Positions 26,719-34,639 of a stretch of DNA of 64,000 nt are shown here, piece after piece. The position numbers were made by a program, and so were the translations under genes. Position 1 is the stretch's first letter. The number at the start of each line of letters is the position of its first letter. The notes beneath the pieces are model-generated. The model ran no database searches. It was not told the origin of the DNA and was given only the letters and a program-made list of their open reading frames with translations. Location of the stretch: NCBI GenBank assembly GCA_029099685.1, contig JAQXOO010000015.1, positions 38,918-102,917 of the forward strand, written 5' to 3'. This stretch comes from Clostridia bacterium. GTDB lineage: Bacteria; Bacillota; Clostridia; Oscillospirales; Butyricicoccaceae.

Positions 26719-27903
26719 TCACGCTTTTGCGTCCAGCATATACAGCAGCATACCCTGGGCCAGGTCCTCCTTGATGTCCGATTCATCCACGATGACCGTT
26801 CCCAGGTCAGAGGCCCGCTTGCGCAGCCCCACAAAGCCGTTGGAGATCTCTGCCGAGGTGACCATGGCCGCCTTTGCCCTGGCCCCGCCGAACTTGCGGG
26901 CATAGACCAGGATCTCGTTCATGCTGCTGGGAGAAGGCAGCCCGCTTTTGCAGGAAATGAACAGCGGCGTGATGCCCGCGCAGGCGATGATGTCGATCTC
27001 ATTGTAGGCGGTGCCGGCAGCCTGGTCCTTGGCCTGGCCCCAGCCGATGCGCACGGACAGGCGGACGTCGGAAAAACGTCCGCTCTCCCGCAGCAGAAGA
27101 TAGGTATACAGCTCCAGCCACACGCCGCTGTCGCACAGGCAGTGCTTGATGTCTGCCTCAGGGAAGCGGAAGCACACCCGGTCATCTTCCAGCCGGATCT
27201 CCTCCAACATACCCGTTTGCGCCAGCCGGGTCAGGTAGCTGCCGTCGCCCTTCACCGGAACACCGTCGGCGGTGCGCAGCTCCAGCGCCGTGTCCACCGT
27301 CAGATCGCGGGTGCGGGCGGCCGCCATCTGGAGAAACAGGCACTGCTCCTTCCACTTGTGCTGGTCCTCCAGTACAAGCCGGCAAAAGGCCCGGATGCGC
27401 CCGGACCACTGCTCCCCGGGCACCCGGTAGCCGTATCCCGCCAGAAAGGCGCCGTTCATGTTCAGGTGGTCCTCCAGCCTGAGCTGGGGAAAGGAAAAAT
27501 TCTTTGCCAGGTGCTCGCACTTATGGATGTTGATCAGCGTGTGGCTCTCCATATTGATGTGCAGCATGGGCGCGTCGTTGCGGAAGGCAAAGGAATACGC
27601 CGCCAGCAGCATGGGCTCGGAGCCGCCGGTAAAGTCGAAAACGCAGTCGGGATGGTCCCTGTACAGCGTCTCCAGCGCCTCCCGGATGCTCTCCATCCGG
27701 CTGTCCCGGGCCCGGTAAAAATCCGTTTGGATGTTTGGCAGCCGGCGCTTGAGGGCCATCAGCGTGGCCTGGATCTCCGGCTCATGCCGTCCCGAATCAA
27801 TGATGAAGATCAGCGACTGGGGCAAAAACGCAAACGCGCCCAATACATTGTCGATGGTGTTGTCGGAAAAAAATTCTACCAGGGTGGTGACCTTTTGTTC
27901 CAT
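26719..27903 (-). CDS. Card1/DUF1887-like protein: CARF-type fold plus PD-(D/E)XK nuclease
   Basis: A 394-residue protein. Residues 1-140 form a Rossmann-like domain with FDFTGGSEPM at 89-98, in the position of the TGGT/S ligand loop of CARF domains. The C-terminal third contains NEIDIIACAGITPLFISCKS (301-320), a PD-(D/E)XK core with E302, D304 and K319. This is the layout of DUF1887 and Card1/Can2 effectors, which cut nucleic acids when cyclic oligoadenylate binds. No CRISPR array, cas gene or cyclase is present in the window, so it is an orphan. The signal and target are unknown. GGAGGAGG precedes its ATG. Confidence 0.75.
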   Translation of the reverse strand: MEQKVTTLVEFFSDNTIDNVLGAFAFLPQSLIFIIDSGRHEPEIQATLMALKRRLPNIQTDFYRARDSRMESIREALETLYRDHPDCVFDFTGGSEPMLLAAYSFAFRNDAPMLHINMESHTLINIHKCEHLAKNFSFPQLRLEDHLNMNGAFLAGYGYRVPGEQWSGRIRAFCRLVLEDQHKWKEQCLFLQMAAARTRDLTVDTALELRTADGVPVKGDGSYLTRLAQTGMLEEIRLEDDRVCFRFPEADIKHCLCDSGVWLELYTYLLLRESGRFSDVRLSVRIGWGQAKDQAAGTAYNEIDIIACAGITPLFISCKSGLPSPSSMNEILVYARKFGGARAKAAMVTSAEISNGFVGLRKRASDLGTVIVDESDIKEDLAQGMLLYMLDAKA

Positions 27904-27940
27904 GCCTCCTCCTCCTTCATTCCGCCCCTTCCGGCGGGGT

Positions 27941-28414
27941 TTATTCCAGGGGCTGTTCCCGGTCTTCTTCCTCCCGGGCTTCCTCCGCCCGCCGTGCCTC
28001 CTCGGCCAGCCGGTTTTCCTCCTCGGCCAGGGCGATGGCCCGGTCCAGATGCTCCTTGCGGTAGCGGGAGAAGATGGGGTTGAAGTCCTTTGCCTCCAGC
28101 GGCGTCACCTCGAAATCGGTCAGGATGTTTTCGGGGTTGACGGTCTGGATCCAGGCGTCTACCAGTTCCTGGTTGTTCTGCTTGCTGATGTCCAGCGAGC
28201 CGTTTTCAAAGACCATCTGCTCCGCGCCCCGCTCCAGGACGCAGGGATAGCAGATCATCTTTCCCAGATGGATGCCCTCGATCCACAGCAGGTACAGGTC
28301 CTCCTCCCGGTGCCGTGCCTGATAGTAGCTGGTGCGTCGCCTGTCACCCAGAAAGAATGCCGAGACCCGCTTTTTCTTTTTGTCATTTACCAGCGCCTCA
28401 GTGTAATATTTCAT
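27941..28414 (-). CDS. hypothetical protein with charged C-terminal helix
   Basis: A 157-residue cytoplasmic protein starting at ATG 28414 behind AAGGAG. Residues 1-110 look globular (RRRTSYYQARHREEDLYLLW, DISKQNNQELVDAWIQT). From about 115 to the end it is a highly charged helix rich in E/R/A that may form a coiled coil. It is 37 bases upstream of the CARF-like gene on the same strand and may be co-transcribed with it. Family not recognised. Confidence 0.65.
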   Translation of the reverse strand: MKYYTEALVNDKKKKRVSAFFLGDRRRTSYYQARHREEDLYLLWIEGIHLGKMICYPCVLERGAEQMVFENGSLDISKQNNQELVDAWIQTVNPENILTDFEVTPLEAKDFNPIFSRYRKEHLDRAIALAEEENRLAEEARRAEEAREEEDREQPLE

Positions 28415-28551
28415 AGAGCATTCTCCTTTTATACGCAATGATGTCTTTATTCTACATTCTCCGACACAAATTGTAAACAACAAAAATGTGAACTTGATGC
28501 ATCACAGGGCGGTTTTCCGCATAAATTGCCCCAGGAAACGCCGCCGTATAC

Positions 28552-28584
28552 AAAAAAGGGAGAGACACACGCCGCGTCTCTCCC
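28552..28584 (-). terminator. terminator of AbrB-type gene
   Basis: On the minus strand GGGAGAGAC-gcggcgtgt-GTCTCTCCC followed by TTTTTTG. Confidence 0.9.
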
Positions 28585-28600
28585 CGGTATCATTGATATG

Positions 28601-28840
28601 TTACAGGGCCAGCTCCCGTCTGCAGTTGTCGCAGATGCACTTGTCTTTATACAGGGTGACCTTTTTATTGCTGCCGCAGAAAACGCAGCTGGACTCGTGC
28701 TTACGCAGAATGACGGAGTTGCCCTCGGTATAAATCTCCAGGGGGTCGCCGCAGGCCATATCCAGCGTTTTGCGCAGCTCAATGGGCAGGGTGATCCGTC
28801 CCAGGTTGTCGATATGTCTCACGATGCCGGTAGATTTCAT
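28601..28840 (-). CDS. AbrB/SpoVT-type regulator with zinc tail
   Basis: A 79-residue regulator. Residues 1-45 (STGIVRHIDNLGRITLPIEL, then RKTLDMACGDPLEIY) form the swapped-hairpin AbrB DNA-binding fold. The tail has CVFCG and CDNC, a probable zinc ribbon typical of clostridial transition-state regulators. The start at ATG 28840 is set by GGAGGG and by the promoter at 28872-28900, which excludes the upstream in-frame start. Confidence 0.9.
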   Translation of the reverse strand: MKSTGIVRHIDNLGRITLPIELRKTLDMACGDPLEIYTEGNSVILRKHESSCVFCGSNKKVTLYKDKCICDNCRRELAL

Positions 28841-28871
28841 AGTTGTTCCCTCCGATTCTTTGGTTGGTACT

Positions 28872-28900
28872 ATTGTGCCTTTTCTTACATTAAATGTCAA
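28872..28900 (-). promoter_or_regulatory. Promoter for AbrB-type gene
   Basis: TTGACA (28900-28895), 17-base spacer, CACAAT (28877-28872). Confidence 0.8.
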
Positions 28901-29026
28901 CCGCAAAACATACCAACTCTTTTCGACTTTTTTCTTTGGGTTCTGTCTATTTTGTTGATGGGCCCGCGGACGCCCCGAAAGGGAGCCGCGCCGGGGCCGC
29001 TTGCCAGAACAGGAGGGCTGTCTGAT

Positions 29027-29608
29027 ATGCTGATGTCAAAGGTACTGGCCGTGCTGGTGGGGCTGGCGCTGGTGATGGGCGCCCTTACCGGGCGTATGCC
29101 GGAGGTGTCCCAGGCCACCATTGCCGGCGCGGGAGAGGCGGTGTCCCTGCTTTTGCGCCTGGCGGGCACCCTGTGCCTGTGGAACGGCCTGATGGAGGTC
29201 ATGTCCCGCTCCGGGCTGGCGGACAAGGTGGCCCGGCTGCTGGGTCCGCTGATCTCCCTGCTGTTTGGGGCGTATGCCAGGGACCCGCAGGCCCGGGCAG
29301 CCATCTCTCAGAATATGGCCGCCAACCTGCTGGGTCTCGGCTCCGCCGCCACCCCCTCGGGCCTGCGGGCGGCGGAACGGCTGTACTGCCTGTCTCAGCA
29401 AAAGCAGCAGGAGCCCCACGGCGTGTTTCTGCTCATCATCATCAACACCGCCTCCATGCAGCTTTTGCCCACCACGGTGGCGGCGGTGCGGGCGGGGCTG
29501 GGCTGCCAGACGCCCTATGACATCCTGCCCGCCGTATGGCTGTCCAGCGCCGTGTCGGTGACCGCCGGCGTGCTGGCGGCGCGGTTTTTACGGGGAGGGA
29601 AGCTATGA
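29027..29608 (+). CDS. spmA: spore maturation protein A
   Basis: A 193-residue polytopic membrane protein of the nucleoside-recognition (Gate) family. Typical SpmA stretches are LLRLAGTLCLWNGLMEVMSR, ISQNMAANLLGLGSAATPSG and NTASMQLLPTTVAAVR. SpmA with SpmB is needed for spore core dehydration and heat resistance. AGGAGG lies 10 bases upstream. The TGA overlaps the spmB ATG. Confidence 0.93.
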   Translation: MLMSKVLAVLVGLALVMGALTGRMPEVSQATIAGAGEAVSLLLRLAGTLCLWNGLMEVMSRSGLADKVARLLGPLISLLFGAYARDPQARAAISQNMAANLLGLGSAATPSGLRAAERLYCLSQQKQQEPHGVFLLIIINTASMQLLPTTVAAVRAGLGCQTPYDILPAVWLSSAVSVTAGVLAARFLRGGKL

Positions 29609-30117
29609 CCGACTGGATCGTGCCCTGCGTCATCGCAGGCATCCTGCTTTACGGCCTGGGGAAAGGCGTGGACCTTTACGACGCCCTGACCTGCGGCATG
29701 AAGGCGGGACTGACGGTGTGCGCCGGTATTTTTCCCGCGGTGCTCACCATGCTGGTGGCCATCACCATGGTGCGGGCCAGCGGAGCCATCGACCTGCTCT
29801 CGGCCTTTCTGGGCCCGGTGCTGGAAGCAGTGGGGATGCCCGCGGAATGCCTGCCCCTGGCGCTGCTGCGGCCCTTTTCCGGCAGCGGCGCCCTGTCGGT
29901 GGGCAGCGCCGTTATGGCCCAGTGCGGGCCGGACAGCCGGGCGGGCCGGGTGGCCGCCGTCATGCTGGGCAGCAGCGACACCAGCTTTTACACCATCGCG
30001 GTGTATTCCGCCTATCTGGGGCTGAAAAACACCCGCTACACCCTGAAAGCCGCCCTCACCGCCGATGCGGTGGCCTTCCTCATGTCAGGGCTGGCGGTGG
30101 GACTGCTGATGCGGTAA
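29605..30117 (+). CDS. spmB: spore maturation protein B
   Basis: A 170-residue membrane protein of the same fold as SpmA, with the family motifs GAIDLLSAFLGP, LLRPFSGSGALSV and MLGSSDTSFYTIAVYSA. The start at ATG 29605 overlaps the spmA stop (ATGA), so the pair is translationally coupled. Confidence 0.95.
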   Translation: MTDWIVPCVIAGILLYGLGKGVDLYDALTCGMKAGLTVCAGIFPAVLTMLVAITMVRASGAIDLLSAFLGPVLEAVGMPAECLPLALLRPFSGSGALSVGSAVMAQCGPDSRAGRVAAVMLGSSDTSFYTIAVYSAYLGLKNTRYTLKAALTADAVAFLMSGLAVGLLMR

Positions 30118-30121
30118 GCAA

Positions 30122-30149
30122 AACGGCCATCCCCGCCGGGGATGGCCGT
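30122..30149 (-). terminator. terminator of rqcH
   Basis: A perfect 12-bp stem ACGGCCATCCCC with GGGGATGGCCGT, followed by TTTTGC on the minus strand. It may also end spmAB. Confidence 0.8.
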
Positions 30150-30165
30150 CAAGCGCCGCTGCCTG

Positions 30166-31848
30166 TCAGTCTGCCGGGGGCAGCTCCGGAGGCACCAGCG
30201 CAGTCTTGAAGTCAAAATAATTCACCATGCCCGGACCGGCCCCCTGGGGCTTTTTCACCCGGCGGACCAGGGTGTAGTCCACCGCCACCCGGGGCTGGCC
30301 CGAGGTGCTGCAATAGTAGGCCGCGATGGACGCCGCCTGGCGCAGCGCCTCGTCAGAAGGCTCCCGCCCCTGGGTGAACAGTACCGCGTGGCTGCCGGGG
30401 ACGTTTCTGGCGTGGAACCAGATGTCGTTCTTGCCCGCCCGGCGGTGGGTCAGCTCGTCGTTTTCCCGGTTGTTGCGGCCGCACAGAACGGTGAAGCCGC
30501 CGGCAACGGTAAAGGCCCGGGGCGCATAGGACAAGGGTCTGGGCTTGCGCCGTCCCTTGTCCTCCGGCCGGACATAGCCTGCCTGGACCAGTTCCTCCCG
30601 GATCTCCCGGATCTGCTGGGCGTCCCCCGCCGCGGACAGGGTGTAGAGCACGTTTTCCACATACTCCAGTTCCCGCTCTCCCAGCCCGATCTGCCGGGTG
30701 AGGGCCTCCTCCGCCCGCTTCAGGCGGGTGTACTTGCCGAACAGCCGCTGGGCGTTCTCCTGCGGGGTCAGCGTGGGGTCTAGCTCCACCTGCACCCGGG
30801 GCAGCGCCGGGTCAAAATAATCTGTCAAGGTCACCGACTTGTCACCCGGCCGGATGGCATACAGATTGGCGGTGATGAGGTCGGCGGTGCGCTTCAGGCT
30901 CTCCCGCTCCTCCGCTGCCTGCAGCTCCTGCCGCTGTCCGGCCAGTTTGCGCTGCAGGCGCTTGCGCACAGTGGTCATGGTGCGCTCCAGCGCCCCGGAA
31001 AGGTTCTTCAGGTCCTGTGCGCGGGTCTGCTCCCGGTAAAAATCGTCCAACAAATCGGAAAAATTATCGTATTTTATACAATTTGTATTCAGATCCTGTC
31101 GAATTTCCATGGCGGCAAAGTCCGGCTTGCCCTTGTCCCGGCGCAGCAGCCAGGGGGCTGGCTTTGCCTCCCGCAGAGCCAGCAGCTCCCGGCAGACCCC
31201 TTCCGCGTCCCCGCCCCGGAACACCATCTCCCGGGCCAGCAGGGGGGACAGGCCCGCGATGCGGTCGCACAGGCGGCCCGCGTCATCTCCGGCCTCCCGG
31301 CACAGGGCCGCCAGCGTCTCCGGCGACACATCCCACAAGGAGGGCTTGTCCTGCCGGGGCGGCAGCCGGTACAGCAGGCCGGGCTGCACCGCCCGGGGCG
31401 AGCTTTCCTGGTCCACCGGATGCATACAGGCCACGATGTGCCCCTCCGGCCCCACCAGGATCAGGTTGGTCATACGGCCCATCATCTCACAGATGAGGTG
31501 CTTTTCCGCCATGACGCCCAGCTCGTCCACCGCGGTGAAGCGGATGTCCAGCAGCCGCTCATGCTGGGGCTGGGTGACGGACAGGATCCGCCCGCCGGCC
31601 ATCTGCTTGCGCAGCAGCATGCACAGCATGGGGGGCGTTTCCGGGTTGTCGAATTTCTCCCGGGTGAGATGGACCCTGGCCCCCGCCCCGGCGCACAGCA
31701 ACAGGCGCACGTTGCCCTCGTCCCGGCTCCTGAGATGCAGGATGACCCGGTCCCGGCGGGGCATGGTGACCTTGTCCACCCGGGCGTTTTCCAGCCGCGC
31801 GTTCAACTCCTCCGCCAGCCCGCCGATCACAAAACTGTCAAGCGCCAT
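30166..31848 (-). CDS. rqcH: Rqc2-type ribosome quality control protein RqcH (NFACT family)
   Basis: A 560-residue NFACT protein. The N-terminal domain starts ALDSFVIGGLAEELNARLEN and contains HLTREKFDNPETPPMLCMLL. A coiled-coil stalk lies around 290-420. The C-terminal NFACT-R domain has GRNNRENDELTHRRAGKNDIWFHA (trimmed here) and PGSHAVLF. RqcH recruits alanyl-tRNA to stalled 50S subunits to add alanine tails. In other Firmicutes the same gene is called fbpA. ATG 31848 overlaps the end of trmK by 11 bases. Confidence 0.93.
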   Translation of the reverse strand: MALDSFVIGGLAEELNARLENARVDKVTMPRRDRVILHLRSRDEGNVRLLLCAGAGARVHLTREKFDNPETPPMLCMLLRKQMAGGRILSVTQPQHERLLDIRFTAVDELGVMAEKHLICEMMGRMTNLILVGPEGHIVACMHPVDQESSPRAVQPGLLYRLPPRQDKPSLWDVSPETLAALCREAGDDAGRLCDRIAGLSPLLAREMVFRGGDAEGVCRELLALREAKPAPWLLRRDKGKPDFAAMEIRQDLNTNCIKYDNFSDLLDDFYREQTRAQDLKNLSGALERTMTTVRKRLQRKLAGQRQELQAAEERESLKRTADLITANLYAIRPGDKSVTLTDYFDPALPRVQVELDPTLTPQENAQRLFGKYTRLKRAEEALTRQIGLGERELEYVENVLYTLSAAGDAQQIREIREELVQAGYVRPEDKGRRKPRPLSYAPRAFTVAGGFTVLCGRNNRENDELTHRRAGKNDIWFHARNVPGSHAVLFTQGREPSDEALRQAASIAAYYCSTSGQPRVAVDYTLVRRVKKPQGAGPGMVNYFDFKTALVPPELPPAD

Positions 31849-32509
31849 GACAGAACTCCTCCAATCTGCGCAGGACCGCGTCCTCATAGGACGTGTCCAG
31901 CCCGGCCAGGGCCTTGCCCGCCCGGGCCTTTTGGTATTTTTCCCGCTGCTGCCCCACAAAAGACGGGAACAGCGGGTCCTCCGTCAGCTTTTGGGTAAAC
32001 AGGTAAAAGTTTTCCCCGCCGCAGCTGTCACCCGCTCCGTTTCCTCTGGCCTGAAGCAGGGTGTAAAGCCGCCGGCCCTCCCGGGCCAGGACCTCCTGTT
32101 CGATGGCGTAGCCCGCCTCCCGCAGCCATTTCCGCAGCCTGTCGCCGCAGGTCATGGGCTGCAGCACCAGCCGGTGCCGGCCCTCCCGGGTCCAGGGGGC
32201 CTTTTCCAGGATGGAGGCGATCATCTCGCCCCCCATGCCGCAGATGACGATGGTGTCAGCGTCCTCCGGGCCAAAGGCCTCCAGCCCGGGGCAGAGCACG
32301 GCCTGCACCCGGTCCTCCATGCCACAGGCCCGGATGTGCGCCCGGGCCGCCGCCAGGGGACCCGGGCGGATGTCCGAGGCATACGCCCGCTCCGCGCCCC
32401 GTTCCGCCAGCGTCAGGCAAAGATAGGCGTGGTCGCAGCCCACATCGATGACGCTGCGGCACCCCCGGCACAGCTCCGCCGCCAGAGCCAGTCTCGGCGT
32501 CAGTTCCAT
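31838..32509 (-). CDS. trmK: tRNA adenine(22)-N1-methyltransferase
   Basis: A 223-residue SAM methyltransferase. LTPRLALAAELC, VIDVGCDHAYLCL (motif I), YASDIRPGPL and VICGMGGEMI (motif IV-like) are the TrmK pattern. It methylates A22 of tRNAs with an exposed purine there. The ATG at 32509 is preferred to an in-frame GTG three codons earlier, which lies in the ribosome site. Confidence 0.92.
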   Translation of the reverse strand: MELTPRLALAAELCRGCRSVIDVGCDHAYLCLTLAERGAERAYASDIRPGPLAAARAHIRACGMEDRVQAVLCPGLEAFGPEDADTIVICGMGGEMIASILEKAPWTREGRHRLVLQPMTCGDRLRKWLREAGYAIEQEVLAREGRRLYTLLQARGNGAGDSCGGENFYLFTQKLTEDPLFPSFVGQQREKYQKARAGKALAGLDTSYEDAVLRRLEEFCHGA

Positions 32510-32539
32510 AGGATCCACCCTTTCCCGGCATACAAATAA

Positions 32540-32563
32540 ACCAAGGACATTTCTGACCTTGGT
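32540..32563 (-). terminator. probable terminator of DUF1858 gene
   Basis: ACCAAGG stem with CCTTGGT around a 10-base loop, then TTATTTG on the minus strand. Moderate strength. Confidence 0.55.
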
Positions 32564-32595
32564 CTACTTGATCTCATTTACAGCTGTGCCCGGCC

Positions 32596-32799
32596 TTACG
32601 CCTTTTTGGCCAGGTGGGCGTTGATCTTGGCCACCAGCTCGTCGGCGTCGGTGCCGTGGACGGCGCAGGCGTCGGCGATGGACTCGCCGCGGGAAGCGGG
32701 GCAGCCCAGGCAGTGCATACCGATCTCGAAGAAGTATTCAGCGGTCTCGATATCGTGATCCAGGATATCGCCGATCAGGGTCTCTTTGGTAACAGTCAT
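32596..32799 (-). CDS. DUF1858 protein
   Basis: A 67-residue protein with the DUF1858 core IGDILDHDIETAEYFFEIGM followed by HCLGCPASRGESI, whose two cysteines resemble the redox pair of hybrid-cluster-associated proteins. Common in anaerobes. Function unproven. Preceded by GGAGGG and a TTGAAA-17-TATAAT promoter. Confidence 0.9.
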   Translation of the reverse strand: MTVTKETLIGDILDHDIETAEYFFEIGMHCLGCPASRGESIADACAVHGTDADELVAKINAHLAKKA

Positions 32800-32840
32800 C
32801 TTGTATCCCTCCGGGTATATTTTTTTTGAATAACAAACGT

Positions 32841-32869
32841 ATTATACATCGGATGGACAAGCTTTTCAA
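32841..32869 (-). promoter_or_regulatory. Promoter for DUF1858 gene
   Basis: TTGAAA (32869-32864), 17-base spacer, TATAAT (32846-32841). Confidence 0.85.
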
Positions 32870-32886
32870 CCACAAATTTGAAAACA

Positions 32887-32913
32887 AAAAGGACGCCGCG
32901 GCTGCGGCGTCCC
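32887..32913 (-). terminator. terminator of zinc-ribbon gene
   Basis: GGACGCCGC-AGCC-GCGGCGTCC followed by TTTTTG on the minus strand. Confidence 0.9.
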
Positions 32914-32938
32914 TCTGATGCTACAAAACGGTAGGAGC

Positions 32939-33217
32939 TCAGGCCTGTTCGCGCATCTTGGCGAAGCACTCGGAGCAGTAGACCGGACGGTCGGTCTTGG
33001 GCTCGAAGGGCACCTTGGCTTCCTTGCCGCAAGCGGCGCAAGTGGCGGTGAAGTACTCACGGGGGCCACGGGCAGCCTGCTTACGGGCGTCGCGGCAGCT
33101 CTTGCAGCGCTGGGGCTCGTTCTGGAAACCGCGCTCAGCGTAGAACTCCTGCTCGCCGGCAGTGAACACGAACTCCTTGCCGCACTCTTTGCACACTAAA
33201 GTCTTGTCTTCGTACAT
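32939..33217 (-). CDS. zinc-ribbon protein with CxxC pairs
   Basis: A 92-residue cytoplasmic protein with four CxxC pairs: CKECG, CKSC, CAACG and CSEC. It starts DKTLVCKECGKEFVFTAGEQ, followed by FYAERGF, a known small clostridial zinc-ribbon family of unknown function that is often highly expressed. It lies 35 bases downstream of the sigma factor gene and ends at a strong terminator, so co-transcription is likely. Confidence 0.85.
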   Translation of the reverse strand: MYEDKTLVCKECGKEFVFTAGEQEFYAERGFQNEPQRCKSCRDARKQAARGPREYFTATCAACGKEAKVPFEPKTDRPVYCSECFAKMREQA

Positions 33218-33252
33218 GGTTGTTACCTCTCTTTTCCGCGTTGCGGTGATAG

Positions 33253-33828
33253 TTATATGCGAACAGGACAGTGCCTGCTGTCGCCTTGAGACAGATAGCG
33301 GGCCAGCTTCCTCCGGATGCGGAGGATGGCGTTTTCCACCGACTTGGGGCTGCGCCCCAGGGTTCGGCTGATCTCGCTCACGGAATAGCCCGCCAGATAG
33401 GGGTCCAGGACAGACGTCTCAAAAGCAGAAAGCAAGCCTTGCAGCGCAGCTTTGATCTCTGTTTCGGTCTCGTTTGCCAGACATTGTGTTTCCGGGTCCT
33501 GCCCGCCGGTGAGGGATGGGTCGGGCGCCATGCGCCGCAGAACATCCTCTTCCCGCCGGGAGAGGGACGCATCCCGCCGCACAGCGTCATAGAGCTGCCG
33601 GCGGATGCACAGGGAGGCATAGGCCTCGAAGTTGTCGGAGCGGGCGGGGTCATAACTGCGTATGGCCTTCAGCAGGCCGATCATACCCTCCTGGTACAGG
33701 TCGTCCCGGTCGCCCCCCCGGAGAAAGAACTGCCGCACGATGCGGGACACCAGCCGGGAGTATTCGGCAGCCCGAAGCTCTTCATTATCAGGCAGCGCGG
33801 CCTGCTCTGCGGGGACTTTCGGCGTCAC
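33253..33828 (-). CDS. sigma-70 family factor, SigH-like
   Basis: A 191-residue sigma factor. Region 2 is LVSRIVRQFFLRGGDRDDLY, then QEGMIGLLKAIRSYDPARS. FEAYASLCIRRQLYDAVRRD matches region 2.4 of SigH/Spo0H, and region 4 is YSVSEISRTLGRSPKSVENA. SigH opens early sporulation transcription. The start is set at GTG 33828 (GTGACGCCG), since AAAGGAG is five to six bases upstream. An ATG 16 codons earlier lacks a ribosome site. Preceded by a TTGACA-18-TATACT promoter. Confidence 0.85.
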   Translation of the reverse strand: MTPKVPAEQAALPDNEELRAAEYSRLVSRIVRQFFLRGGDRDDLYQEGMIGLLKAIRSYDPARSDNFEAYASLCIRRQLYDAVRRDASLSRREEDVLRRMAPDPSLTGGQDPETQCLANETETEIKAALQGLLSAFETSVLDPYLAGYSVSEISRTLGRSPKSVENAILRIRRKLARYLSQGDSRHCPVRI

Positions 33829-33880
33829 AGGTTCTCCTTTCAGGAGCACAGCACCGCTCCATCCGTTAGCTGTCAAGGGC

Positions 33881-33910
33881 AGTATATCCCTTTTGCACAG
33901 GATTTGTCAA
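33881..33910 (-). promoter_or_regulatory. Promoter for SigH-like gene
   Basis: TTGACA (33910-33905), 18-base spacer, TATACT (33886-33881). Confidence 0.8.
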
Positions 33911-33961
33911 GTATAAAGCGTGTTTTTGTGAAATCTGCTGGGAAAATCGCTGTAAATTCGA

Positions 33962-34420
33962 CTATTTCAACAATTCATCGGGATCTACAGAGTGTTCCTC
34001 CTTCACCGTGGACAGGATCAGGATGGTCCGGGTGTTCTGAACGCCGGGAATGGACTTTACCAGATTGAGCAGATGCTCCAGACTCTGGGTGTTGTCCGTG
34101 ACCACCCGCAGCATAAAGTCAAAGTCGCCGGTGATGTAGTGGCAGGCCAAAATCTCCCGGTTCTCCTTCACAAAGGCGTGGAACCGGTCGATATACTTGG
34201 GATGCTCCAGGCTCACCGACAAAAAGGCGTTCACGTCCTTGCCCGCCTTGGCGCTGTTGAGGACAGTGGTGTGCTTTTCGATCAGGCCGGAGTTTTCCAG
34301 CTTCCGGATGCGCTCGATGACGGCGGACACCGACATATTGACCTTGTCGCTGATGACGCTGGCGTTTTCCCTGGCGTTGTTCCGCAGGCATTTCAGAATT
34401 TTAACATCGATCTCATCCAT
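33962..34420 (-). CDS. Lrp/AsnC family transcriptional regulator
   Basis: A 152-residue protein. The N-terminal winged HTH (DVKILKCLRNNARENASVIS, then VNMSVSAVIERIRKLENSGL) is followed by the ligand-binding ferredoxin-like domain (VNAFLSVSLEHPKYIDRF, ITGDFDFMLRVVTDNTQS). It controls amino-acid metabolism in response to an effector. The target is not evident, as no amino-acid operon adjoins it. GGAGGGG precedes the ATG, and a TTGAAT-17-TATAAT promoter is at 34453-34481. One of only two intact genes here ending in TAG. Confidence 0.92.
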   Translation of the reverse strand: MDEIDVKILKCLRNNARENASVISDKVNMSVSAVIERIRKLENSGLIEKHTTVLNSAKAGKDVNAFLSVSLEHPKYIDRFHAFVKENREILACHYITGDFDFMLRVVTDNTQSLEHLLNLVKSIPGVQNTRTILILSTVKEEHSVDPDELLK

Positions 34421-34452
34421 AAGCGGTCCCCTCCGTCTGCACGTATGCAGGT

Positions 34453-34481
34453 ATTATATCTCGCATTCCGAAAAAATTCAA
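34453..34481 (-). promoter_or_regulatory. Promoter for Lrp-type gene
   Basis: TTGAAT (34481-34476), 17-base spacer, TATAAT (34458-34453). Confidence 0.8.
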
Positions 34482-34610
34482 GGAAAAACTGCTTTTTCTA
34501 AAATTATTTAGAACATCCGGCGCTCTCTCCGGTGCCGCCGGAGGAATTTCCCGTTGATTTTTCATTCTTTGCATATTTTCCGCGTCCCCGGCGGCCGGCG
34601 CAGACAAAGC

Positions 34611-34634
34611 AGGGGCCTGCCGGAGCAGGCCCCT
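34611..34634 (-). terminator. probable terminator of the rpmH-jag operon
   Basis: AGGGGCCTGC-tccg-GCAGGCCCCT followed by a poor T tract (GCTTTG) on the minus strand. Confidence 0.65.
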
Positions 34635-34639
34635 GGGGC

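Noticed and set aside
26719..28600. CRISPR array or cas genes near the Card1-like gene
   Set aside because: No regularly spaced direct repeats and no Cas protein signatures in the surrounding 10 kb.
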